The notes: generated by a model from the letters alone, not told the origin. A DNA stretch of 7,740 bases from Dysgonamonadaceae bacterium (GCA_031282925.1 JAITCT010000093.1:1-7740); one strand, 5' to 3'; positions 1 through 6,180 are shown, numbered from the stretch's first letter. Numbers and translations are program-made.

Positions 1-307
1 TCTTCCCGGACTGTTCTAACAAGGCCGATTGCCGCCTGTACGCCTGTTCCTGTTCGGTCGAGAGCGTCCGCAATCTCTCCGACAATCCGGCCAGCCTCCT
101 GTTGGCGGCTTCGCTCTCCCTCAAGTTCTCTTGCAAGGTTTGCGTGCCCGCTTTCAAGCTCTCGTTCTCGCTCTGAATGTCGAGCAGCGTCCGCTCCAAT
201 TCGTCCAGCGAAGTATAGATACTGCCCAATGTTTCCTGCTGTGAGAACGGCAACGAGGGTGACAAGAACAGCAAGCAGACGGACTGGTATGCAAGTAATA
301 CGCGCAT
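1..307 (-). CDS. Phage-type secreted coiled-coil protein, spanin-like (3' end outside window)
   Basis: The frame is open from an ATG at 305-307 to the left edge, about 102 codons without a stop, so the C-terminus lies outside the window. The N-terminus starts MRVLLAYQSVCLLFLSPSLP: one Arg followed by a hydrophobic stretch to about residue 20, which looks like a signal peptide or membrane anchor. From about residue 27 it becomes Glu/Leu/Gln-rich (for example LDELERTLLDIQSENESLKA) with heptad-like spacing, a strong coiled-coil signature. The start is fixed by a GAGGAGG Shine-Dalgarno site overlapping the stop of the preceding gene, which implies translational coupling. A membrane anchor plus periplasmic coiled coil at the end of a tail/lysis cluster fits an Rz-like spanin or other lysis accessory, but no family signature is visible and the role is inferred from architecture and position. 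It could also be a phage structural or envelope protein. Confidence 0.6.
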   Translation of the reverse strand, partial: MRVLLAYQSVCLLFLSPSLPFSQQETLGSIYTSLDELERTLLDIQSENESLKAGTQTLQENLRESEAANRRLAGLSERLRTLSTEQEQAYRRQSALLEQSGK

Positions 308-316
308 TCAATTTAT

Positions 317-323
317 CCTCCTC
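317..323 (-). promoter_or_regulatory. Strong Shine-Dalgarno site of the coiled-coil gene
   Basis: On the minus strand this reads GAGGAGG, 9 nt before the ATG at 305-307. It overlaps the TGA stop (322-324) of the upstream gene. It sets the start of the spanin-like gene and contrasts with the absence of such sites before the plus-strand genes. Confidence 0.75.
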
Positions 324-741
324 ACTTCTTCACCCTATACAGGCGGTAACTGCGTATCGCGCCCTCTTTTACCGTGACGCTGTCCGCAAGGCTGTTCCAC
401 TGCGCCGGATACTCCAGCGTGAAATGCGTCTTGCCCGTGCGCTTGTTGAACCACTCGGCGATAAGATAGTCGCCCTCGACAGGCTTGTATCCAGCGTCCT
501 TGTATTCCTTTGTCCATTTCTTTTCGGTGAGCAGTTGAAGGAATGCCGCGCCGTCAAGCACGGTCATGTCCGGTTTTAAGAGGCCGCACTCAACCCCTTC
601 TCCAATCACGCAAACAGCATCCCCCGCGTCGTGCCCATACTTGTCGCGATTGTATATCTCCGCAATCTTGCACAGCGTAAGGGCGTAGCAGCCCTCCTCC
701 CCGACAGTCCTGATAAAACCCTGTACTCCCTCGTTAATCAT
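322..741 (-). CDS. Phage-associated protein, possibly DUF261-like with papain-like (C39-type) fold
   Basis: A 139-residue protein beginning MINEGVQGFIRTVGEEGCYA. The frame stays open further upstream to 876, but the start at 739-741 is chosen because a perfect AGGAGG lies 6 nt before it and the longer N-terminus would overlap the neighbouring gene. Near the N-terminus is G-C-Y-A-L-T-L-C-K-I-A-E (Cys18), which resembles the GC..(S/T)L..I.. start of papain-like C39 folds. Near the C-terminus is T-H-F-T-L (His106), followed by a D-S-V-T-V-K-E-G stretch (Asp120) and S-Y-R-L-Y. This Cys...His...Asp order and the TVKxGxxxSYR ending recall, from memory, the uncharacterised phage/Borrelia DUF261 family. 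Enzymatic activity is inference; it may be structural. It sits between the fibre-like gene and the coiled-coil gene with tight spacing, so it is probably co-transcribed with them. Confidence 0.65.
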   Translation of the reverse strand: MINEGVQGFIRTVGEEGCYALTLCKIAEIYNRDKYGHDAGDAVCVIGEGVECGLLKPDMTVLDGAAFLQLLTEKKWTKEYKDAGYKPVEGDYLIAEWFNKRTGKTHFTLEYPAQWNSLADSVTVKEGAIRSYRLYRVKK

Positions 742-752
742 CCCTTGCCTCC
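713..752. repeat. Direct repeat, copy 1 (phage gene-start module)
   Basis: This stretch matches 1130-1169 at about 34 of the first 39 positions, including a 16-base identical core (CTCCCTCGTTAATCAT on the plus strand). It covers the start codon and first codons (MINEG.Q.F) of the papain-like candidate gene. With copy 2 it brackets the fibre-like gene. Confidence 0.8.
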
Positions 753-753
753 T
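748..753 (-). promoter_or_regulatory. Strong Shine-Dalgarno site of the papain-like candidate gene
   Basis: On the minus strand this reads AGGAGG, 6 nt before the ATG at 739-741. It overlaps the TAG stop (752-754) of the fibre-like gene, so translation of the two genes is probably coupled. Confidence 0.8.
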
Positions 754-1117
754 ATTCAATAAGCTGGAACGAGGCGTTTCCGTCCGCATCGACAACCAGC
801 TTGTATTCCCCCGCCTCTTGCGGGATAGCGGGAATCGCGGATATCGCGCCAGACACATACTCCTCGGTTGCGACATTGTTCCCGTTGATTTTAGGCGTTC
901 CGGTGAACTCCGGGCTTTCCAGCGGGGCTTTCCCCTCTATTAAGCCAGGCACATGCGCCTCCGCTATATACGCGCCCAGTTGCGCAGCCGTTACCTTCCG
1001 CGAATAAAGACCCTCGGCAAGATTGGGCGACACCCCTTCAAACAGAAAATCTCCCGTAACCGGTTCGTTCTCACCCAGCCTGTCAAGCGCGGGCAGATCC
1101 TTTATCCCTTTTGCCAT
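752..1117 (-). CDS. Small phage tail-fibre-like protein
   Basis: A 121-residue protein starting MAKGIKDLPALDRL. Residues 63-84 contain A-P-L-E-S-P-E-F-T-G-T-P followed by N-N-V-A-T-E-E-Y-V. This closely follows the APLASPxFTGTP...ATxxFV motif that recurs in phage tail-fibre and virion proteins, and is the main evidence for the call. The rest is moderately acidic and Ala/Gly-rich, with no signal peptide or membrane segment, and the C-terminus (Y-K-L-V-V-D-A-D-G-N-A-S-F) looks like a short beta-rich tail. At this length it is a single fibre module, shorter than typical fibres. The start is supported by GGAGG 7 nt upstream. It is followed after 10 bp by the papain-like candidate gene. Near-identical direct repeats bracket it, suggesting it was inserted as a cassette. 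A host-recognition or virion role is inferred from the motif. Confidence 0.7.
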   Translation of the reverse strand: MAKGIKDLPALDRLGENEPVTGDFLFEGVSPNLAEGLYSRKVTAAQLGAYIAEAHVPGLIEGKAPLESPEFTGTPKINGNNVATEEYVSGAISAIPAIPQEAGEYKLVVDADGNASFQLIE

Positions 1118-1158
1118 ACCCTGTCCTCCATAAAATCCTGTGCTCCCTCGTTAATCAT
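1102..1158 (-). pseudogene. 18-codon duplicated gene start (remnant or leader peptide)
   Basis: An ATG at 1156-1158 opens a short frame, MINEGAQDFMEDRVWQKG, ending with TAA at 1102-1104. Its first nine residues match the start of the 322-741 gene (MINEGVQGF), and the DNA match extends upstream through the ribosome-binding region (GAAGGAAGG at 1165-1173). It diverges after about nine codons and runs into the Shine-Dalgarno site and start of the fibre-like gene, which it overlaps in another frame. It is most simply a leftover 5' end of a gene interrupted by the fibre-like cassette. It could instead be a short leader translated to couple expression of the fibre-like gene. Confidence 0.5.
1125..1129 (-). 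promoter_or_regulatory. Shine-Dalgarno site of the fibre-like gene
   Basis: On the minus strand this reads GGAGG, 7 nt before the ATG at 1115-1117. It lies inside the 18-codon duplicated ORF and next to the end of direct repeat copy 2. Confidence 0.7.
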
Positions 1159-1169
1159 CTTTTGCCTTC
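1130..1169. repeat. Direct repeat, copy 2 (phage gene-start module)
   Basis: Partner of 713-752 in the same orientation. It contains the start and first codons of the truncated 18-codon ORF. The two copies differ at scattered positions (for example A/G in GTACTCC versus GTGCTCC), so the duplication is not recent. Confidence 0.8.
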
Positions 1170-1175
1170 CTTCAG

Positions 1176-1391
1176 TTATAATTCCAGCCCGTACACCGCG
1201 TTCCACACGTCCCGGTGGTAAGCGTTCACCTCGCCGTAATTCTTGTCAAACGCCTTCTCTACGGTATAGCCGTGTTTCCGGCTGTATTCTTTGAGCGGCT
1301 TCCACGGATACTCCCGCCCTGTCTCGATTAGCACCCGCTTCACCGAATACCACTCCTCCGCTTCGGACAGGCGGATTTGAAGGGGGTCTCC
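1176..1391 (-). pseudogene. 5'-truncated phage ORF, C-terminal 71 residues, family unknown
   Basis: An open minus-strand frame runs from just after an in-frame TAG (1392-1394) to TAA at 1176-1178 and has no ATG. It contains W-Y-S-V-K-R-V-L, E-Y-P-W-K-P-L-K-E-Y, N-Y-G-E-V-N-A-Y-H-R-D-V-W and ends V-Y-G-L-E-L. The residue composition is protein-like: well-placed Trp/Tyr, charged helices and few rare residues. It ends 17 bp before the next phage ORF start on the same strand, in keeping with a phage gene string. I do not recognise the family; a small phage regulatory or DNA-binding protein is a weak guess. Either the 5' end was lost at the junction with host DNA, or the TAG is a nonsense mutation, since the same frame stays open upstream to about 1508. 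A GTG start near codon 15-20 cannot be excluded. Confidence 0.5.
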
Positions 1392-1500
1392 CTACCCTAA
1401 TGGGGAACATTTCCCTATTCCAATGTTGAACCTGTCAGGATAAAAGGCGCGAGGCACAGCCTCACACCTTCGGTGATTCCCGCAATCATGCTCCTGTCCC
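1392..1500. other. Prophage/host junction region without a gene
   Basis: No convincing gene is present. Two small inverted repeats are visible: AACATT (1406-1411) with AATGTT (1422-1427), and GAGGC with GCCTC around 1451-1463. The left prophage end or a recombination scar should fall here or in the adjoining octamer array, because phage-like minus-strand coding stops on one side and the housekeeping kinase starts on the other. No integrase or tRNA attachment site is visible in the window. Confidence 0.4.
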
Positions 1501-1531
1501 GTTACTCGTTAACTTGTCAACTCGTTTACTT
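1501..1531. repeat. Octamer tandem array (GTTAACTY-like)
   Basis: Four consecutive units read GTTACTC, GTTAACTT, GTCAACTC and GTTTACTT, a degenerate 8-bp period with consensus GTTAACTY. The array ends 8 bp before the nucleoside kinase start codon. It differs in unit and period from the ATTGAYA heptamer arrays later in the window but shares their style and gene-edge position. Confidence 0.7.
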
Positions 1532-1539
1532 AATATATA

Positions 1540-3210
1540 ATGATTGAACAAATTAAAATTCATTGCAAAAACATTTCCGGATACCGCGAATTTGACGCCG
1601 GAGTTTCCCTCCTTGAGATTTATAAAACCCTGAACATAGCACTGCCCTACCCTTTGGCGGGTGCAAGGGTGAACAACAAATCCCAGCCATTGACATACCG
1701 GTGCTACAGTCCGAAGGATGTAGAATTTATTGACATAAGCGACCCTTCCGGTTTGCGTTCATACGTCCGTTCGCTGTGTTTTGTTTTGTCCAAAGCCGTA
1801 GGTGATCTTTTTCCCAACGGCAAGATTTACATAGAGCATCCGCTTTCAAAAGGTTATTACTGTGAATTGGCGATTAACCGGGAAATTACCGACGAATGTG
1901 TAGAGCAAATTATTCACCGGATGCAGGAAATCATCGAAATGGATATTCCTTTTGAAAGTTACGCCGCACGGACGGAAGAAGTTGCCGCACTGTTCCGCGG
2001 ACTGGGCATGGAAGACAAGGCGCTTTTGCAGGAAACCGGCGGGAACGTGTACGGCAGCTATAATAAGCTGGGCAACCATGTTGATTATTATTACGGCGCT
2101 TTGCTGCCGAGTACAAAATGGATTTACCTTTTCGGACTCGAAAGGCTTGATAAGGGCTTGTTGTTGCGGATTCCGGACTCAAACCGTCCCGATTCCTTAC
2201 AACCCTTTGTCCGCCAGGACAAAATGATGAACGTTTTCCGGGAACTGCTTTCCTACCAGAAAGCCGTCCGGATGACGACGGTCGGCGAACTGAACCGCGC
2301 CAATCAGAAAGGTGAAATTTCCAGCCTGGTGAAAGTTTCGGAAGCCCTGCAGGAAAGGAAAATCGCGGCTATTGCCGATGAAATTGCAAGCCGGTTTCAC
2401 CATAGCGGCCTCCGGCTGGTTTTGATATCCGGCCCTTCCTCGTCCGGGAAAACCACCTTCTGTAAGCGTTTGCAAATTGAGTTAATGGCCAATACTTTAC
2501 GGCCTGTCGGCATTTCCCTCGACGATTATTATGTGAACCGGGTTGATACCCCTTTGGATGAAAAAGGCGAATATGACTACGAATCGCTGTATGCTATTGA
2601 CTTGGACTTGTTTAACTCCGATTTGAAGAAAATTTTAGCGGGTGAAGAAACGGCGCTTCCCACGTATGATTTTGTCCTTGGCGAAAGGGTTTACAAAGGC
2701 AATACCATTCGTTTGGAAAATAATTCCGTGTTGGTCATGGAAGGCATTCATGCTTTGAATCCCTTGCTTTTGCAGGAGATAGACGCTTCCCTCACGTATA
2801 AGATTTATGTATCGGCCTTGACTACGATTTCCTTAGATCATCACAACTGGATTTCGACTACGGACAACCGGCTGATACGTCGGATTGTACGCGATTTTCA
2901 ATTCCGCAATTATTCGGCAAAAGAAACGATTTTCCGCTGGCCTAGCGTAAGAAAAGGCGAAGACCGGTGGATTTTTCCGTTCCAGGAAGAAGCCGACGTC
3001 ATGTTTAACTCGGCAATGCTCTATGAATTGGCGGCATTGCGGCGTTCCGCCGAACCGGTTTTGACGGCGGTTTCACCCTGCGACGCGGAATTTGCCGAGG
3101 CTTACCGGCTTTTGAAATTCCTTCGTTATTTCAACTATATTGATGTGGATGAACTGCCGAATACTTCGCTCCTGCGGGAATTTGTAGGAGGAAGCAGTTT
3201 TCGGTATTAG
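1540..3210 (+). CDS. TGS/ThrRS-like domain nucleoside (uridine-type) kinase
   Basis: A 556-residue cytosolic protein expected to phosphorylate a nucleoside such as uridine or cytidine using a nucleoside triphosphate (pyrimidine salvage). Residues 1 to about 65 look like a TGS domain. About 70-250 resemble the second additional domain of threonyl-tRNA synthetase (R-S-Y-V-R-S-L, H-P-L-S-K-G-Y-Y-C-E-L, N-H-V-D-Y-Y-Y-G, L-L-L-R-I-P). About 285-556 form a uridine-kinase/PRK-like P-loop domain. The Walker A motif is G298-P-S-S-S-G-K304-T-T; S-L-D328-D-Y-Y-V-N-R is the region expected to bind nucleoside and Mg; M-E401-G-I-H matches the conserved (L/M)EGI motif. Length and domain order match the long Bacteroidota nucleoside kinases, so it appears intact. 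The ATG has no Shine-Dalgarno site, as usual here. No promoter is obvious upstream; the octamer array ends just before it. Substrate specificity is inferred. Confidence 0.9.
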   Translation: MIEQIKIHCKNISGYREFDAGVSLLEIYKTLNIALPYPLAGARVNNKSQPLTYRCYSPKDVEFIDISDPSGLRSYVRSLCFVLSKAVGDLFPNGKIYIEHPLSKGYYCELAINREITDECVEQIIHRMQEIIEMDIPFESYAARTEEVAALFRGLGMEDKALLQETGGNVYGSYNKLGNHVDYYYGALLPSTKWIYLFGLERLDKGLLLRIPDSNRPDSLQPFVRQDKMMNVFRELLSYQKAVRMTTVGELNRANQKGEISSLVKVSEALQERKIAAIADEIASRFHHSGLRLVLISGPSSSGKTTFCKRLQIELMANTLRPVGISLDDYYVNRVDTPLDEKGEYDYESLYAIDLDLFNSDLKKILAGEETALPTYDFVLGERVYKGNTIRLENNSVLVMEGIHALNPLLLQEIDASLTYKIYVSALTTISLDHHNWISTTDNRLIRRIVRDFQFRNYSAKETIFRWPSVRKGEDRWIFPFQEEADVMFNSAMLYELAALRRSAEPVLTAVSPCDAEFAEAYRLLKFLRYFNYIDVDELPNTSLLREFVGGSSFRY

Positions 3211-3255
3211 GCGCATTCCGTCATTGTCAGCACAATAAATATATCGCATGTACAG

Positions 3256-3293
3256 CATGAAAGCGCGGGTGAGGCTTCGGTGAAAGTTTCATG
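3256..3293. repeat. Inverted repeat downstream of the kinase
   Basis: CATGAAA (3256-3262) pairs with TTTCATG (3287-3293) across a 24-nt loop, followed by TGAAAAAAATTT. It might act as a weak terminator for the kinase gene or a regulatory palindrome upstream of the efflux promoter. The stem is short and no U-tract follows directly. Confidence 0.3.
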
Positions 3294-3302
3294 TGAAAAA
3301 AA

Positions 3303-3334
3303 TTTGCCCATATAAAAAATACTCTCTACATTTG
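3303..3334 (+). promoter_or_regulatory. Bacteroides-type promoter of the efflux operon
   Basis: TTTG at 3303-3306 and TACATTTG at 3327-3334 match the Bacteroidota primary sigma consensus TTTG / TAnnTTTG, with 20 bp between them. Transcription would begin at about 3340-3345, leaving a 40-45 nt leader before the TetR gene. This is the only clear promoter seen in the window. Confidence 0.75.
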
Positions 3335-3341
3335 CCCGCAA

Positions 3342-3371
3342 TTAACAAGACTGTTAAATATAACTGTTAAA
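3342..3371. promoter_or_regulatory. Candidate TetR operator overlapping the transcription start
   Basis: TTAACAAGACTGTTAA (3342-3357) is a 6-bp inverted repeat with a 4-bp centre. ACTGTTAAA occurs at 3350-3358 and again at 3363-3371, a direct repeat with 13-bp period. The symmetric element lies just downstream of the -7 box, at or after the predicted start site, where a TetR-family repressor could block its own operon. Assignment as the operator is inferred. Confidence 0.5.
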
Positions 3372-3384
3372 CTGCATATTCAAT

Positions 3385-4005
3385 ATGGAAGTAAAAAATC
3401 AAAATACGGAACAAATCCTTTTGGAAGTGGCAGAGAGCCTGTTTATAGAAAAAGGTTTCGCCGGAACAAAAACAACTGAAATAGCTCGACTTGCAGGAGT
3501 TAATCATGCCTTACTGCATTATTATTTCCGGACGAAAGAAAATCTTTTCAACTGTGTTTTTGAACGGATTGCCGCTCAGATGGTGGGTTTTATCAGCATT
3601 GCTTTTGAAGGCGATGCGCCGTTTTTCGATAAGCTGCAAAGGGCTATCGAAATGCATTTCGATGGCCTGGTTACACGAATCAACCTGCCGATGTTTGTTT
3701 TCCGGGAAGTCATCCGGCAGAAGGAAAGGAAAGATTATTTTTTGAATCAACTTTTCCCTGTCGCTAAAAGGGTTTTGGCAAGAATGCACGGCGATATAAA
3801 AAGGGAAGTGAAAAAAGGAACCGTCCGCCCGGTAAAAGCGCAAAATGTTTTGCTGAATATCGCCGCACTGAACGTCTTTTCCTTTGTCGCCGCAGAAATT
3901 CTTTTCGATACGAAAGACAAACAAAATGCCGGCGCGCTGAAAGTATTTTTGAACGACCGGAAACAAAATAATGTGAATACAATTATTAACAGCTTAAAAT
4001 TGTGA
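3385..4005 (+). CDS. TetR-family transcriptional repressor
   Basis: A 206-residue regulator. Residues 9-55 form the typical TetR DNA-binding domain: helix 1 around I-L-L-E-V-A-E-S-L-F-I-E-K-G-F, then T30-T-E-I-A-R-L-A-G-V (helix 2 and turn) and the recognition helix N40-H-A-L-L-H-Y-Y-F, followed by R-T-K-E-N-L-F. The remaining ~150 residues are a helical ligand-binding/dimerisation domain of normal length. It is the first gene of the operon, directly behind the promoter and the palindromic candidate operator. It ends 5 bp before the TolC-like gene, so it very likely autoregulates the exporter genes in response to an exported compound. The ATG at 3385 is the only reasonable start. In YbhFSR-type loci the regulator (CecR/YbiH) plays this part; orthology is not established here. 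Confidence 0.9.
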   Translation: MEVKNQNTEQILLEVAESLFIEKGFAGTKTTEIARLAGVNHALLHYYFRTKENLFNCVFERIAAQMVGFISIAFEGDAPFFDKLQRAIEMHFDGLVTRINLPMFVFREVIRQKERKDYFLNQLFPVAKRVLARMHGDIKREVKKGTVRPVKAQNVLLNIAALNVFSFVAAEILFDTKDKQNAGALKVFLNDRKQNNVNTIINSLKL

Positions 4006-4010
4006 TAAAT

Positions 4011-5291
4011 ATGAGACATTTAATAATTTTACTCGTCCTGTTCGCCGCTTTCGTTTCGGATGCTTTCCCCCAGTTGACCATAGAAGAATGTCTGGAAAAA
4101 GCGCGAAACAACTATCCGCTCATCCGGAAATACAGCCTGATTGAGCAAGCGAAGCATTACAGTCTTTCCAATGCACAAAAAGCGTATTTGCCTCAATTAC
4201 AGGTGAGCGCGAAAGCCTCCTACCAGTCAAGCGCAGTAGAGATTCCCATTGAAATACCGGGTTTGGATATTCCGGCTCTGCACAAAGACCAATATATGGC
4301 TGTGGCGGAAGCCAATCAATTGCTTTGGGACGGCGGTGGCATTCGCTCGCAAAAGCGCATTATCGAAGCCCGGTCGGAAGTCGAAAAAAAACAAGTGGAA
4401 GTGGAATTGTATGCCATTAAAGAACAAGTCAATCAATTGTTTTTCGGGATTTTGCTGTTTAATGCGAAGCTGGAGCAAAACCGAGTGTTGACCGGCGAAT
4501 TGGAACGCAATCATGTAAAAGTGGCCGGTTACATGGAAAACGGTATTGCCAACGCAGCCGATTTGGACGCCGTCAAAGTGGAGCAGCTGAATGTGAAACA
4601 GGCGCGTATCCAACTGCTGGCAACGCGGGCGGCTTATGTGGATATGCTGGCGCTTATGACCGGCGAAACGCTTGACGGCGTTTCTTTCGTCAAACCTGCC
4701 GTCGTTTTGCCGGATGTTCCTCTGCTAAACAGTCGCCCCGAATTGCAGTTGTTTGACGCTCAAAACAATTTGTTCGATTCGCAGAAAAACCTGATCCGGT
4801 CGGGTTATATGCCTCGACTGGGTTTGTTTGTCCAGGGCGGGGTCGGGCGTCCGGCGCTGAACATGTTGTCGAATGCTTTTGAACCGTTTTATATCGGCGG
4901 CGTCCGTTTGACATGGAATTTCGGTTCGCTTTACACGCAGCAAAACGATTTGCGAAAGATTGAGGTGGACAAGCATTTGGTCAATACGCAGCGCGAACTT
5001 TTCCTTTATCATATCCGTTTGACAGAAAGCCGCGAAAATAAGGATATTAAGCGTATCCGGGATTTGATGAAAGACGATGACGGGATTATCACCCTGCGCG
5101 AAAATATTCGCAGGGCGGCGGAAGCCAAAGTGAGCAACGGGATGATGACCGTAACGGATTTGTTGCAGGAAATCAGCAGGGAAGATGCCGCCCGGCATAC
5201 GAAAGCGGCGCATGAAATTGAGTTATTGATGGCAATCTATCAATTAAAAAACACTTTGGGAATTGAGAATTATAACAATGATTATGAATAA
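4011..5291 (+). CDS. TolC-like outer membrane efflux protein (OEP family)
   Basis: A 426-residue outer membrane channel component of a tripartite exporter. The N-terminus M-R-H-L-I-I-L-L-V-L-F-A-A-F-V-S-D-A-F-P is a clear Sec signal peptide, with cleavage probably near A-F-P-Q. T-I-E-E-C-L-E-K-A-R-N-N-Y-P then opens the first OEP repeat, a typical TolC-family beginning. Long Gln/Asn/Glu-rich helices alternate with beta-strand stretches such as Y-L-P-Q-L-Q-V-S-A-K-A-S-Y and G-G-V-R-L-T-W-N-F-G-S-L. A second repeat starts around residue 240 (S-R-P-E-L-Q-L-F-D-A-Q). Length is normal for the family. The ATG at 4011 is preferred because it gives the cleanest signal peptide and lies 5 bp after the TetR stop; an in-frame GTG at 4002 would overlap that stop and add three residues. 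It overlaps the next gene by 14 bp, indicating translational coupling. Confidence 0.9.
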   Translation: MRHLIILLVLFAAFVSDAFPQLTIEECLEKARNNYPLIRKYSLIEQAKHYSLSNAQKAYLPQLQVSAKASYQSSAVEIPIEIPGLDIPALHKDQYMAVAEANQLLWDGGGIRSQKRIIEARSEVEKKQVEVELYAIKEQVNQLFFGILLFNAKLEQNRVLTGELERNHVKVAGYMENGIANAADLDAVKVEQLNVKQARIQLLATRAAYVDMLALMTGETLDGVSFVKPAVVLPDVPLLNSRPELQLFDAQNNLFDSQKNLIRSGYMPRLGLFVQGGVGRPALNMLSNAFEPFYIGGVRLTWNFGSLYTQQNDLRKIEVDKHLVNTQRELFLYHIRLTESRENKDIKRIRDLMKDDDGIITLRENIRRAAEAKVSNGMMTVTDLLQEISREDAARHTKAAHEIELLMAIYQLKNTLGIENYNNDYE

Positions 5292-6180
5292 GATAGTTTT
5301 ATTATTGGGGATTTTGTTTGTACTGTCGAATTGCGGCAAGAAAAAAGGGAATTATGATGCTTCGGGAAGTTTTGAAGCAACGGAGGTGCTTGTTTCATCG
5401 CAAGTTGCCGGACAAATTATGGCGCTGGACGTCGAAGAGGGTCAGTATTTAACGGCTTATGAAGCGGTCGGTTACATTGATACCGTTCAACTGTTTTTGA
5501 AAAGGAAACAACTGTTGTCGGGAATGAAAGCGGTGGATAGCCGCAGTTATGACATTTCCCTCCAGATTGCTTCGCTGAAACAGCAGATAGAGAAGCAGCA
5601 AACAGAACTGGTTCGTTTCGGGAACTTGTTGAAATCCAATGCCGCAACGCAAAAGCAAGTGGACGATATTCAGTCGTCGATTGATGTTTTGCAAAAGCAA
5701 CTGGCGGCTCAAACGGAAAATTTACGGAACAGCAACAAAAGTATTTCGGCAGAATCGCTGGCGATTCAGGCGCAAGTGGAACAGACGGATGACATGATAC
5801 GGAAAAGTATCATTTACAGTCCGATAAACGGTACGGTGCTGGAAAAATATGTCGAAAAAGGCGAATTTGCCGCACCCGGGAAAGCGCTGTTCAAAATCGC
5901 CGATTTAGACCGGATTTTTTTACGCGCTTACATCACGGCCGATCAGTTGAATCGGTTAAAACTGAATCAGGAGGTTGCCGTGTTTGCCGATTTCGGTAAA
6001 AAAGAAATGAAGCAATATGCGGGAACTGTTACCTGGATTTCCGATAAGGCGGAATTTACGCCGCGCACTGTTCTTACAAAAGATGAACGGGCTAATTTGG
6101 TTTATGCACTGAAAGTGGCGGTGAAAAACGACGGGTACCTGAAAATCGGAATGCATGGGGAATTGACAATTGATAATTGA
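5278..6180 (+). CDS. HlyD/YbhG-like membrane fusion protein (periplasmic adaptor lipoprotein)
   Basis: A 300-residue adaptor linking the inner membrane ABC transporter to the TolC-like channel. The start M-I-M-N-K-I-V-L-L-L-G-I-L-F-V-L-S-N-C places Cys19 at a lipobox-like site (L-S-N-C, with Asn at -1 being less usual), so it is probably a lipoprotein. Residues about 35-70 form the first half of the lipoyl-like domain (S-S-Q-V-A-G-Q-I...V-E-E-G-Q). About 80-170 is a coiled-coil hairpin rich in Gln/Leu/Ser. Y180-S-P-I-N-G-T-V-L-E-K starts the second lipoyl half, and a beta-barrel follows (I-F-L-R-A-Y-I-T-A-D-Q-L). ATG at 5278 or 5284 fits better than the upstream TTG at 5263. The final codons and TGA stop fall inside a heptamer array, giving the ending L-T-I-D-N*; the native C-terminus may have been replaced by the repeat. 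Confidence 0.88.
   Translation: MIMNKIVLLLGILFVLSNCGKKKGNYDASGSFEATEVLVSSQVAGQIMALDVEEGQYLTAYEAVGYIDTVQLFLKRKQLLSGMKAVDSRSYDISLQIASLKQQIEKQQTELVRFGNLLKSNAATQKQVDDIQSSIDVLQKQLAAQTENLRNSNKSISAESLAIQAQVEQTDDMIRKSIIYSPINGTVLEKYVEKGEFAAPGKALFKIADLDRIFLRAYITADQLNRLKLNQEVAVFADFGKKEMKQYAGTVTWISDKAEFTPRTVLTKDERANLVYALKVAVKNDGYLKIGMHGELTIDN

Noticed and set aside
229..579. Plus-strand ORF of 116 codons
   Set aside because: It is antisense to two minus-strand genes with strong ribosome-binding sites and coherent protein features; its own translation is Arg/Leu-rich without recognisable motifs.
742..876. N-terminal extension of the papain-like candidate gene to an upstream start at 876
   Set aside because: The extension is Arg/Ser/Pro-rich, overlaps the fibre-like gene, and is bypassed by a perfect AGGAGG 6 nt before the internal ATG at 739-741.
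953..1294. Plus-strand ORF of 113 codons
   Set aside because: It overlaps the fibre-like gene and the truncated phage ORF on the opposite strand, and its Arg/Pro/Ser-rich composition is typical of a shadow frame.
1468..3283. CTTCGGTGA at 1468-1476 and 3275-3283 flanking the kinase as a target-site duplication
   Set aside because: Nine bases matching over this distance is weak, the surrounding sequence does not match further, and the kinase is a housekeeping-type gene with no mobile-element features.
3511..3966. Minus-strand ORF of 151 codons opposite the TetR gene
   Set aside because: It is the antisense shadow of a clear TetR-family gene, with no motifs and no expression signals.
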